Source of the DNA: Eurosta solidaginis
Lineage: Eukaryota > Arthropoda > Insecta > Diptera > Tephritidae
Direction of reading: 5' to 3'
Assembly: GCF_040869045.1 (NCBI RefSeq)
Contig: NC_090321.1
Span: 31,989,426 to 32,053,425 of the forward strand
Length of the DNA stretch: 64,000 nucleotides
This document shows, piece after piece, positions 54,306 through 64,000 of the stretch; positions within the stretch are counted from its first letter, which is position 1; each line of letters begins with the position of its first letter. A program made the translations under genes and the position numbers. The notes under the pieces were generated by a model. The model made no database searches, was not told where the DNA came from, and saw only the letters and a list, made by a program, of their open reading frames with translations.

Positions 54306-55445
54306 AGTTAGGTTAGGTTAGGTTAAGGTGGCTGTCCGAGGGCACACTTAGGCCAGTAGTTTTAGGCCCGTTGTGATACCACGAAACACACCGTTACCTT
54401 TCCTCTTCGAACCATTTTGAGGACCTGATGAAAGCCACCAGGTTCTTGACGTCATGCTCCTCAACCTGGCTCAGATTATCAAGAAATGGAGCTCCCAGAC
54501 AGCGCTGCCGTGCTCCGATTAATGCTGGGCAGTATCAAATGAGGTGAACCACCATTTCTTCCTCCTCATCCTCTTTACAACTCCTACAGCAACGACGATA
54601 AGGTGCTCCTAACCTCTCTGCATGCCTACATATGAGGCAATGACCCGTTAGTGCCCCCACAAGTGTGGAAATTGTATCCCTTCTTAGATTGTACACGTGA
54701 CGGGACCTTTTAGGATCCCATTTAGGGCAGGTTTCTTTCGATGTTCGACACCCCGGTGTTTGCAGCCATCTTTCGTCGGCTTGACGGTAGATGTGCTCTT
54801 TTAGCATTAGCTTGCATGTGGACAGGGGCATACCTAAGCGTTCTTGTCCAGGAAGAACCTGCCTGGTTGTACCCTGCCTAGCGAGTTCATCTGCAATGTA
54901 GTTTCCCTCGATATCCCAATGTCCAGGGACCCATGTGAGGTGTACACGGTTCTGTTGAGCCATCTCTTGAAGAGATCGGCGACAGTTTAGTGCTAGTTAA
55001 GAATTAAATGAGTGGGAGCCCAGAGATTTTATGGCAGCTTGGCTGTCGCTGAAGATAAAAATTTCTTTGCCGACAATGTATGTCCCTATGCTAGCTGCGG
55101 CTTCCATTATGGCTGCAACTTCTGCCTGGATTACACTGCAGTGGTCGGTAGTCTGAATGAGAGCTGGAGGTCAAGGTCCCTTGAGTATACTCCACCTCCA
55201 ACTCTACCGTTTAGCTTGGATCCGTCCGTGTATATGGAAATGCTGTTGCTCATAGCAAGGCACTTATCCGACTCCGTCCAGTCATTCCTGCTGGGTATGT
55301 TTATATTAAAGTTGGTTTCCGCAAATGTTGTGGTCGCACAGCGATCCGTGCTAGGAGGAAGAAAGCTGTATTTATTTAGCTTCATTAGGCGTTGTTCTTT
55401 GAGACCCGCTTATGCTTATCACGCTGGATAAAGTTAGCTCAATCT
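54306..55445 (-). pseudogene. LINE RNase H, Cys-rich tail and 3' UTR ending in (CCTAA)n
   Basis: From the right: ISIYTDGSKLNGRVGGGVYS (first Asp), CSVIQAEVAAIMEAAAS (Glu), IFIFSDSQAAIKSL (second Asp), then in-frame stops near 54995, then HLTWVPGHWDIEGNYIADEL (last Asp). All four RNase H acidic positions are present. The 142-codon frame continues ALTGHCLICRHAERLGAPYR and CRSCKEDEEEEMVVHL. The 3' UTR runs to 54306, where the minus strand ends AACCTAACCTAACCTAAC. RT and endonuclease are absent. Confidence 0.85.
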
Positions 55446-56403
55446 ACATTTTTGATGTCATGAAACTCACAAATCTCTGTCACAGTTTTTCCCCCTAAAT
55501 TGTTGCCTTGTATTTCAAGTTTACACTTTTCTCTCGGTTACAGTCCATTTTAGCATAATAAGAAAAAAGCTAAAATAAATCCAATAAAACTCAACTTATG
55601 TATGGGGAGCTTTTGTTATTTCACATTTTCGAATTTTTTTTTTGCGTAGAAAAACTTGACAAGAGTTTCAAATTAATGCACAACTTTTGCGGCTCTACAC
55701 TTTGTCATGACGAAGCTGACAAGCTGACAATTATTTTGCAGCCAACGAAAGCTGATGCAAGTCAAAGTTGATCCAATGGGCCAAGGCTGACATCTAGTTG
55801 CTCAGTTTTATTTTTGTTTGCTAATACATAAACTGTAGCGTGTTTTAAAGTCAGCGCGACAACTTTTCCGTCAGATCGCGTGGCTTCCTAGAATTATAAT
55901 TTTCCGCCCCTTTCAGAATGTGTTTAGTTTTTGCAGTGGCTTTGGTTACATAGTTTGGTGCTTTTAGGGATAATGAATATGTGGTCCTTACTATATATAA
56001 GACTTGGTCGAAAAATGGTTGCAAAAGACTTTTGATAATTTGCTGTAACTTTAGTTTAAAAACCTCTATATTTCACGCCTCCTTTCACCAAACTATGAAA
56101 AGCGTATTTATGAAACGATTAGAGGACTCAAAAGGATATTGTAGAAACTCACAATCTTCCTAGGAATTCAAATTTATAAATTTAAATGGATGTGTGCAAG
56201 TGTGTGTCCCAGGGGCTTCCGAAGTAGTGAACCCATCTTGAAGAAATTTTCACATTCTGTTCTATTTTTCTGGCTACATAAAATTTTTTGAGGAAGTGGG
56301 GGTATCCAAAATCCAGGACTGTTTGTTTCATAAAGTATGTGCATGCTTTATCCTCGCAAATATTTGAAGCAGGGCTCCAATATTTGGTAAAGATATTTCA
56401 TAT
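55446..56403. other. unassigned A+T-rich stretch
   Basis: No element recognised. A 60-codon frame at 55981-56163 is unremarkable. Confidence 0.35.
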
Positions 56404-56600
56404 ATGAGGAAATTGATTGGAAGCAAAAGCGAGTATCAGAGAGACAGAGGGAGTGAGAGTTGTGGTGGGAGTAGGGGGGAAATCGTCTATAAAAGTGAGA
56501 GTGGGTGTGGTAGTGAAAATGGAAGCTGGTGTGTGAGTGCGGTTGTGATGGGATTGGGAGTGGGAACAGATTTAGGGGTGGTAAGGGGAGGTTAGGCTGA
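56404..56600 (+). repeat. G-rich, strand-biased degenerate repeat
   Basis: Variants of GGGAGTGNGAG and GTGGTAGTGAAAATGG; GGGATTGGGAGTGGGAACA followed by GATTTAGGGG (56550-56578) has four runs of at least three G and could form a G-quadruplex. Ends GGGGAGGTTAGGCTG. Confidence 0.6.
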
Positions 56601-56999
56601 AATGGACGGTGATTAAAGACTTTAAATTAAATTGATTTTGCCCATAGTGTTACCAGAATTTGTCTGACCATCAAACATTAAAAAATCAAATAAGATACCA
56701 GGACTTATGTTTAAAATAACACGGTCTTCTCCGCGAAGAGTTAAAGTTTTGAAGCTCCTAGTAGCTGAAGACATGGACGTGCTCAAACTTTTTTTCCGCA
56801 GCTCACACTTCTCATCGTGAGCCTCAAGTCTTCTCTCTTTACAGATATAAGCAACAACGGGTTGGGCTACCTACTGTCGACTCGTCGAGTGCTACACCAT
56901 CCGTTGCTTATGCATCGGCCTTTTTGTTTACTTCTATTTCCTTATGGCCGGGAACCCAGTGTAGATGTATCGTCCGGCTGGAGCGAAGTCTCTCTAAAG
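56601..56999. other. unassigned
   Basis: Mixed composition; the 72-codon plus frame at 56817-57035 overlaps the putative LINE 3' UTR and shows no domain. Confidence 0.3.
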
Positions 57000-57465
57000 C
57001 TTCTTTGCATTCCAGAATACTTCTTGATTAGGTAGTGTGTGAGATTGATTATTATTATTGATAATAGGTCTGGAAGCACTGCGACCTTTGTGCAGATCTA
57101 TTGTGCAAGACCTTTCAGCCTAATTTTGTATCTGGAGGCTCTTGATGTATCTAAGTACCTCTTCAGGCTTTTTACTCCATGTCACATAGGGATTAAGAGT
57201 ACTACCACCTAGATGGGATAGTATCTGCCTAGCTAGAGCGACGCATTCCCAGAGAATGTGAACCGGCGTTTCATCGTCCAGCTCACAGAAACGACAAATT
57301 TGGGTATCAGATTGATTTAATTTATTTAGGTGATATCGTAGACCGCAGTTTCCCGTGTAGTACCAAGTAAGAGTTCTTAGGTCTTCTCTGCTTAGGTTAA
57401 TGAGTCTGGTTAATACTTTTGTTGCCGGACTAAGTGTATAGCTAAATGGTGAGCGCGGCATGCCA
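57000..57465 (-). pseudogene. LINE C-terminal domain and 3' UTR
   Basis: The 113-codon frame 57461-57120 reads YTGNCGLRYHLNKLNQSDTQ, ICRFCELDDETPVHILWECV, ALARQILSHLGG and VLRYIKSLQIQN-stop. The TGHC-x-LR-HL-KLG ... C-x-x-C ... H-x-x-x-x-C arrangement is the zinc-knuckle-like tail following RNase H in R1/LOA/I-group LINEs. The 3' UTR continues to about 57000. Confidence 0.75.
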
Positions 57466-57589
57466 AAAATTTACTGATGATGAAGGCTTAGTACCCTTCA
57501 AAATCGATCTATCTACGCAGCTATGGCAGGTTCTCTGAAGAATTTTCTACTTACTATTCCAAAAACAAAATATAATTTTTCAAATTTAG

Positions 57590-57760
57590 AAAAACTAAAA
57601 AATAACAATAATTATCATTAGAAAAGAATTATTGTTCTGCCCTTGAGCTCGAATCGAACCTTGAATCATTTTCGCATTAAAGAAAATGGAGTGATCTGGC
57701 AGCCTATAAGATCCTCTTATTTTTGGATTGACACAGTGACACAGACCCGATCCTTTCTGT
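57590..57760 (-). repeat. possible tRNA-derived SINE (B box only)
   Basis: The minus strand has GGTTCGATTCGAGCTCAAGG near 57655, matching a B box over ten bases, followed by a conserved-looking CAGAACAATAATTCTTTTCT. No convincing A box. Confidence 0.35.
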
Positions 57761-58100
57761 AAATTCGGGAACATTGGTATACCCGTGCATAGTGTGTTTG
57801 GCCATTTTCGCATCATTTGCGCCAATCCATCGGCTCTATCTATCGGCCGAATCATATAGTCCGTGGGGAGGTGAATTGGGATTTGAGATGAATGCAGATG
57901 AAAGAAATAACAAACAAAATGGCGAAATGGAAGAAAAAAGATACGGGATTGGGATTTAGGGCGATAGGCGGAACAGAGGATTACTTTTCAAATGTAGGAA
58001 AACCAGTTTTCGGACAGGGCAACGTCTGAGAGTAGGTTTGTTACACATAAATTTTTAAAATCATACTGTGGAGAATATTGGCAATTTCGATACATCACTA
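57761..58100. other. unassigned
   Basis: Nothing recognised. Confidence 0.3.
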
Positions 58101-58648
58101 TGTTGCTAGTAAATAAATGTTGTACAATAATAATAGCAAAGCAAGCAATCACATCGCAGCTAAGAGCGAAGAAAAAAGAGAAAGCACAGGCACGCATACA
58201 TGCACACTGCAACAAATAGCGAATATTACTCAGCTATATACACACATATGCATAGAAAGCAACAGTGAGAGCGCAACAGAGCTCCTACAGCTAAAATCGC
58301 GTATGTTATTATTCACACATATACACGCATATAACTAGAAGACGAACGTGAATTAGATATACAGAAATAAGAAATTTATAAGCAAATCCGCGAAGGGGCT
58401 AATCGTCAAAAGTCTAGACCCTAGGAAAAATAGGCGAACGGAGAGGAGAAATACATAATCAATCAGTTTGGTTTTAAACGTTATAAGTGAAATACGCGAG
58501 TAATTTAATTGTGAAGTTCTACTACCCTAGTAGTGTTGTAAATTAAAAAAAATTTGCTGTACTGAATATTTGAGTAATTTATTCGCCAGTTCAGCGGTTC
58601 GAACGATAACAACTGGTTAAAATCAAGAATTTCCAAAAATTAGCTACA
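58101..58648 (+). mobile_element. LTR-like block related to the solo LTRs
   Basis: Starts TGTTGCTAGTAA and ends TTAGCTACA, near-inverted ends. The 3' part parallels the solo LTR at 49024-49688: AATCAATCAGTTTGGTTTTA, GTGAAGTTCTACTACC, ATATTTGAGTAATTTATTCG, CCAGTTCAGCGGTTCGAAC against TTTATTCAACAGTTTAGTG and ATTCGAAC. No matching target duplication. Probably a solo LTR of a sister family. Confidence 0.5.
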
Positions 58649-60065
58649 ATATGTTAAGTATTCAAGTGGCAATTAAAAATAATTTCGGCCTTATTTTCGA
58701 GTATACAATAAATTTTAAAAGAGCCTGCCAACATAAACTTCATACTAAGGCGCAGTGTTATGTAAATTTTGTGCTTTATATGGCAAACGACTCAGCCTAT
58801 TGTACATACTATTCAATGTCGCCTAAAAGTACTCTCCCTCCAAATAATTTGAAAGTTTTAAATTTTTTATTTTTGTTGCTACAATGATTTAAAAATTTTT
58901 TATGTTTCTCAAAAAAAAAAAAAAGCACAAAAAAAAAAAAAACAGATTACAGAAAACAGCATAAAGACTCGCTGCACAACGAAAGTAACGTTAACAGCAA
59001 AAAGTAAAAGTTTGCCACCAAAATAATGTTTATACAATACTTCATGAAAAGTGAGAAAAAAAAAATGCAAACAAAAAAATTGCTTGAAATAATTTAGCTA
59101 CTTGTCGACATTTGCTACTATTTTTTATTTTATTTATTTTTTTTTTTTCACTTTCAACTTTGTTCACCATTTTTTTTACCATTAAAATTTCCCTATAACA
59201 TTCCAATCGGGTTTTGCCTCAACTGCGTTTGCACTTTCACCTTCATCCCTCCCTATCGGGCAGTTTGAGTTTAGCGCCTCATTTGGTTGCGCTTCGCTTA
59301 ACTTTACAAATTGTCTTAAGTTTTTGTCATGTTTTATGTTTCGTTGTTTTGGGTTTTTTGTTTAGGCGAAAAAATTATCGTTTCTGTTGCGTTACGCGAA
59401 AACTTTTCATGCGCAGTTGTTTAAAAATTCATTGTGTGCATTTAGGCGTGCTCTAAAGCTCACCTTACTCACTGCGTAAAGTTATAATTTATACACAGTC
59501 TTTTACTAGATTTAAGTAAATTTTCGAATTTGCAGTGGAGTAGGAGGGAGGAGGGGATTACTTCGTTGATATTGTTAGTGTCAGTGCTGAAAGTGAATGT
59601 TGGAAGTGAAAGTAAATACGGAAATTTAATACCAGACCGCTGGAAGACTCCTCTTTGATAAATTCGGTTTTAATCTGTTTTTTTTTTTTTTTTTTTTTTT
59701 TTTGCTGAGTGCAACACAACTGATATGTTGATAAATGATAAATTTATTTCTATTAAATCAAATATGAGTTAAAAATAATGAATATTTTTCTCTCAAAACT
59801 GATTGAAATATATATCAAGTTTATCAAATCAAAATTTTTGTGTACTCATGCTATCCTCAAAACAAAACTCATATTAGATAAGCTTTTTTTCACTTGATAA
59901 ATGTTTTAGAAAGTGATACTTCTGGTTTACCTAGCGCGTGCCTTTGTGAGTCCACAGAAGGTCTCTGGACGATACAATGCTCTATAGCACCCTACTTTGC
60001 TAGGTAAGGACTGGTACAAAAAGTTCAGCAAAAGTGAAAAATGCTCGCAAAGTAGTACCAGTTAC
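58649..60065. other. unassigned; long A- and T-runs
   Basis: A-runs at 58910-58945, T-run of about 27 at 59677-59703. A 78-codon and an 80-codon plus frame (58651, 59214) without recognised domains. Confidence 0.35.
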
Positions 60066-61228
60066 TGTTTTATACTCAGCTGAGTAGAGCTCACAGAGTA
60101 TATTAATTTTTTTCGCATAATGTTGCCACGTAACGGCATAAACTAATCGAGATAGATATAAACTTCTATATATCAAAATGATCTGGGCAAAAAACGAAAC
60201 TTATTTAGCGATGCCCGTCCGACCGTCAGTCTGTGCGTAAACACGAAAACTTGAGTAAATTTTGAGGTATCTTAATGAAATTTGGTATATAAGTTCCTGG
60301 GTAGAAAATTTCAAAGCGAGCGTGGCTCCGCCCTTTTGCAGTTACAAAAATTTACCAACCCTTGTGGCATTTGGTAAGGGCATAGCTTCTATAACTGCTT
60401 GAAAATGGGCGAAATCGGATGAAGCCACGCCCAGTTTTTATATACAGTCGACCGCCTGTCCTTCCGCCCCGCCGTTAATACGATAACTTGAGCAAAAATG
60501 GATGTATCTTTACTTAGCTTAGTTTACGTAATTATCTGAACTCACTTTAGCTTGGTATTAGAAATGGGCGAAATCCGACTATGACCACGCCCACTTTTTC
60601 GATATCGAGAATTTCGAAAAATGGAAACACTGCTATAATTCTATACCAAATACGAAAAGAGGGATGAAACAAGGAGATTGGATTATATAACTTTGAAAAA
60701 AACTTTGTTAAATTGATGTGACACCTACCGTATTAAATTGAAGAAAATGAAAAAGTTCTACGGGGAAAAATAAAAAGCCCTTGTAATCATGGCAGGAATA
60801 CTGTTCGTCGTATTACATTTATAAATAAATTAGCGGTACCCGACAAATGATGTTCTGGGTCACCTTGGTCCACCCTGGTCCATTTGATCTATATCTAAGA
60901 AATGCCTTCACATATACAACTAAGGGCCACTCCCTTTTCAAACCCTCATTAATACTTTTCATTTGATACCCATGCTATATAAATACATTCCAGGGTTTCC
61001 CTAGGTTCAGTTTCTTACATGGTGATTTTGCCTTATTTGACAAAGGATGATGGAAAATCGTTCCAAAAACCGTCACCCTTGGTCTACAATTTGGTCGATA
61101 TTTCCCAAACGTATGTGATATGGTATTAAAATCATCTTATAAAGCATCTACGAAACCAACGCACCTAAGCTTACAGCTGAGTATGTAATGTCTGATTCCA
61201 CACGAAATAAGCCTTCCTTACTTGTTTA
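60066..61228 (+). mobile_element. family B noncoding repeat, copy B3
   Basis: TATACTC, CTGAGT-AGA-GCTCA, GAGTATA 5' hairpin; GTCCGACCGTC tract; ACTTGAGTAAATTTTGAGG; module 2 from about 60440; one minisatellite unit near 60920-61010; then TTTGACAAAGGATGATGGAA, not normally in the family, and a decayed 3' end (ACAGCTGAGTATGTAATG, CTTACTTGTTT). The 3' hairpin is mutated. Confidence 0.8.
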
Positions 61229-61366
61229 TTTTTGTTTTTAATAACATGGAAATACATATTTACACCAACGAAATGTAAAGAAATTTTATTAATTCATTTG
61301 TTGCTGTCCATATCACCGAAACTTTTCTGGAGTGACCCGAAATCAAGTTTTGTAGAACGGTTTTAT

Positions 61367-61690
61367 TCAGTTAAGCGACATCGATCGCCGCAGTTTTTGT
61401 ACTTCCGTTACCGTTTTTGTTGGTTTCCCTATTTTCAAAAATATTGTTTTCATCAGGGCCCAATATCGCTCAATTAGCCGTAACTCAGGCATGTTGGGTG
61501 GATTTAAATTTCTCCCAATATAGTGTACATTGTTATCTTCGAACCACATTTGGGTGACACGTGCGTAATGTGCTGGAGCCAAGTCCGCCCAAAATATAGT
61601 TGGACCATTATGACGACGTAGGAATGGCGAGAGACGTTTTTGAAGACGTAACGAATGGCGTGGATTTTTGACCGTATTCTCAAATCAAAA
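61367..61690 (-). pseudogene. DD37E Tc1/mariner transposase C-terminal fragment
   Basis: From the right: NTVKNPRHSLRLQKRLSPFL, RRHNGPTIFWADLAPAHYA (second catalytic Asp), VTQMWFEDNNVHYIG, PPNMPELRLIERYWALMKTI (catalytic Glu), TKTVTEVQKLRRSMS. Thirty-seven residues separate Asp and Glu, the spacing of the DD37E group of the IS630-Tc1-mariner superfamily. The N-terminal DNA-binding part and first Asp are missing. It lies between two family B copies; no TIRs found. Confidence 0.75.
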
Positions 61691-61782
61691 CCTTTCTGCC
61701 AAACTTTTCAATTTGGATGGTTTTTTCGGAATGAGGAATATCCTCTCCAGATTACAAGCAGTAAAATTGGGTACCTAGCAAC

Positions 61783-62703
61783 GTTCATTTTCGAATAACG
61801 GTACCCCTTAACGGCATAAACTAATCGAGATAGATATAGACTTTTTAATTCCGGTTTATTTGTAATAATAATGTCAAGGTTGAGTTTTTTTATGTATATC
61901 CGTTCGCATTCAGTGCTCTATTCTCAATCAATCTTCTTTCTTTTTTTTTCGTGTCTACATCATTGCCACACTCTCACATTTTTTTTTTTTAAACATCTTT
62001 CTTATAATAAGTTACCGATGTTTTCCTACAGAGGGCTGCGTCAGCTAAGCAAGAATCAAAGCGAGCACCTGATTGGCTGATCGCCAGATTCTTGCCTATA
62101 AGACAGCGCTGCCATACTTATATTTTTCACATTACACCTTCTGCTCGTGCAACCGATCTGACTGTTAGATTGCGTTGGCTGCAATCCATCCAGTGACTAT
62201 TAGGGCTGGCACACAATTACTACTAACGACGAGTGTCAGTACCTTCATTTCTGATGGATTACAACTTCTATATATCAAAATGGTCTGGGCGAAAAAAAGA
62301 AATTCATTTAGCCATTGTCCGTCCGTCCGTCCGTAAACACGATAATTTGAGAAAATTTTGAGGTATCTTAATGAAATTTGATATGTAAGTTCCTGGGCAC
62401 ACATCTCAGATCGCTACTTAAAATGAACGAAATCGGACTCTGATCACGGCCACTTTTTCGATATCGAAAATTTCGAAAAACCGAAAAAGTGCGATAATTC
62501 ATTACTAAAGACGGATAAAGCGATGCAACTTGGTAGGTGAGTTGACATTATGACGCAGAATAGAAAATTTGTAAAATGTTGGACAATGGGCGTGGCACCG
62601 ACCACTTTTAAAAGAGGGTAATTTTAAAGTTTTGCAAGCTGTAATTTGATAGCTGAGTATGTAATGTCCGGTTACACCCGAACTTAGCCTTCATTACCTG
62701 TTT
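61783..62703 (+). mobile_element. family B noncoding repeat, copy B4, interrupted and deleted
   Basis: Lacks the 5' hairpin; starts at ATAACGGTACCCCTTAACGG, is broken by an insertion at 61844-62263, resumes ACTTCTATATATCAAAATGG, GTCCGTCCGTCCGT, TTTTTCGATATCGAAAATTT, then jumps from GCAAGCTGTAATTTG straight to AGCTGAGTATGTAATG, GTCCGG-TTACAC-CCGAAC and CATTACCTGTTT. All of module 2 and the minisatellite are gone. Confidence 0.8.
61844..62263. mobile_element. 420-bp unidentified insertion in B4, 4-bp ACTT duplication
   Basis: ACTT precedes (61840-61843) and follows (62264-62267) the insert. Ends read TTTAATTCCGG and GGATTACA. It contains a pyrimidine-rich centre and CCTATAAGACAGCGCTGCC, a possible TATA-type promoter as in an LTR. 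No coding sequence. Confidence 0.5.
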
Positions 62704-64000
62704 TCAAGTACGTTTTGTCATCCATAACCACTTACAAGTGCAAAGGAAATGCTTTTTGGCGTTTGTTTTTCACTTATATTTAAATCTGTTTTCTTTCTGT
62801 ACGTTTTATTTTTTCAACATCTCTCTTTGAAATGGATCGGGTTTTTCTAAATAGGGTTCGGATATTTTTTAAATACCCATGCCAAAGACATGTGATTGAA
62901 GTTGCGCTGCCTCCCTGGAAATTAGGGATCCATTCCCTTAAGCACTATGAGGAAATATCACACATAAAAGCTCAGCCGTTTGATCGTGATGAGTCGCCAG
63001 AGGTTGCTGCTGATGATAACTATCTGGTGAACCACATTCCAAATGTCAAAACCCGAAATTCGTAGTTGAAGAAATCAATATCTTCAGGAAGATGCCTCGC
63101 TCAAGCATAACTTCGATTTGGATACTGGAACAGGTTAAACTCTTAGTAAACTTCAGAATCAACCCCGTAATTGTCCAGCATGTATCGTGTCCCCACATGA
63201 CGGCTACCAGTTTTTGTGGAACCAACGCCTCTAACATCCATATCACTGTGGTCCAACCCTGTTCAAACTGCAAGTTTTCTTAGACTTCCTATAGAGGATA
63301 TACATATATTAGAGTATGATCGCAGCAATTGGATAGGGCATAGCACAGCCACAACAACAATAACAAAGCAAAAACAATAAAACGTAACTGTTGTTCAACA
63401 GTTGTTAAAATTTTGATACATGGAGGTGTGAAACAAAATACTTAACCTTTTATGGCCACTTGAAAAGAAAAATGGACTTTATGGCCATTTCGGAAAAGCC
63501 GTATGATCAATCTTTCCATATCGTTGACATTGTAGTTATTCGAAATTGGACATTGTATCAATTTCATTTGGTCATAACTTCAATTGGCGTTACGCCTGTT
63601 GACTTTATGTCACTCTTTCGCAAATATACCTTACTTAAATCTAAACTATAAAACTGTTATACTTATTTATATTATTTTAATGAAATTTTTTAAACCATTG
63701 AAATGTGACGAAATTTTATTTTGATTCCTTCCTGATATTGTTGTTGTCTTTCTTATGCTTGTAGCAGACTTCTTACTTATGTATTAACTTACGCACATAC
63801 CATACATAACTTCACACAATCAATCGTTTTTAACTCCCTAGAGAAATTAGTTTGATTTATGCAATTGCAATACAACGCAATATATACATATGTGTGCATG
63901 TATCAATGTGTGAGTGTGTGGATGTCTAGGAGACAGACCAGCGTAGGCGGAGGTGCTACGCTAAATTAATAGCAATAACAGAAGCAAAGTGAAGCAAAAG
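62704..64000. other. unassigned to window end
   Basis: Small plus frames at 62832-63065 (MDRVFLNRVRIFFKYPCQRH at its start) and 63092-63283 overlap a less A+T-rich 450 bp and might be a decayed coding piece, but no domain is recognised. A CAACAACAATAACAAAGCAA string at 63352 and simple TG/CA stretches near 63890 are the only other structure. Confidence 0.3.

Noticed and set aside
54536..54963. Candidate host RNase H gene
   Set aside because: Domain order, Cys-rich tail and CCTAA-type 3' end are those of a LINE; stops occur within the domain.
55012..55431. 139-codon plus frame
   Set aside because: Exactly antisense to the LINE RNase H domain, which has all its catalytic motifs on the minus strand.
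62832..63283. Pair of small plus frames
   Set aside because: No recognisable domain, no splice-site evidence and no repeat support; listed only as unassigned sequence.

Overview
This 64 kb window looks like intergenic or heterochromatin-like DNA of a higher fly. I could not recognise one intact host protein gene, rRNA or tRNA gene. What fills it is transposable elements in every state of decay, often nested. Evidence for an insect/dipteran source: A+T-rich background, Jockey/R1/CR1-type LINE pieces, hAT and DD37E Tc1-mariner remnants, solo LTRs with TGTTACG/CGTTACA ends, (CCTAA)n-ending retroelement tails and, most of all, long noncoding repeats with runs of GTCCGTCCG and the phrase ACGATAACTTGAG. 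From memory these repeats resemble those of tephritid fruit flies; that assignment is inference.

Layout. 0.3-1.0 kb: dead LINE reverse transcriptase (RT), minus strand. 1.7-6.2 kb: a family A repeat split by a foldback element and by a family B repeat carrying a 130-bp minisatellite. 6.46-7.2 kb: decayed, intron-containing copy of a dispersed gene family. 8.5-9.8 kb: LINE and SINE-like scraps. 9.9-11.4 kb: second family B copy. 12-15.5 kb: foldback element, hAT remnant, second family A copy, small MITE. 16-19.2 kb: CAA-tailed repeat, LINE RNase H, family E repeat. 19.2-22.8 kb: spaced palindromes, SINE, possible LINE ORF1. 24.2-29.1 kb: three LINE pieces in alternating orientation. 29.8-33.8 kb: family C repeat holding a hAT, which holds a solo LTR and a TIR element, which holds a SINE. 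34.4-39.1 kb: RNase H scraps and a nearly full-length CR1/L2-like LINE. 39.1-39.9 kb: polypyrimidine tract. 42.6-45.1 kb: R1-like LINE remnant and a GAAACC satellite. 46.4-48.7 kb: family C and D repeats. 49.0-51.6 kb: solo LTR and the best LINE copy (414-codon ORF). 52.5-57.5 kb: three LINE remnants. 58.1-64 kb: LTR-like block, two family B copies, DD37E transposase remnant.

Two results stand out. First, two paralogous LINE copies (27.7-28.05 kb and 51.1-51.4 kb) carry in the 3' untranslated region a series of six stem-loops of one design (conserved GGAAT/ATTCC stem, C-NNN-TGC loop, single-base bulge) whose outer base pairs change together, followed by a seventh hairpin. Second, noncoding families A, B, C and D, though different inside, share one architecture: a TATAC...GTATA hairpin at the 5' end, a GTCCGTCCG tract, ACGATAACTTGAG and CCACGCCCAC phrases, and a 3' hairpin followed by CTTACTTGTTT. 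One B copy sits precisely in a T-run of an A copy with no target duplication longer than 2 bp, judged against an unoccupied A copy in the same window. That suggests a rolling-circle (Helitron/Helentron-like) or otherwise unclassified mechanism.

All reading was by eye. Boundaries given without a target-site duplication (TSD) are good to some tens of bases.
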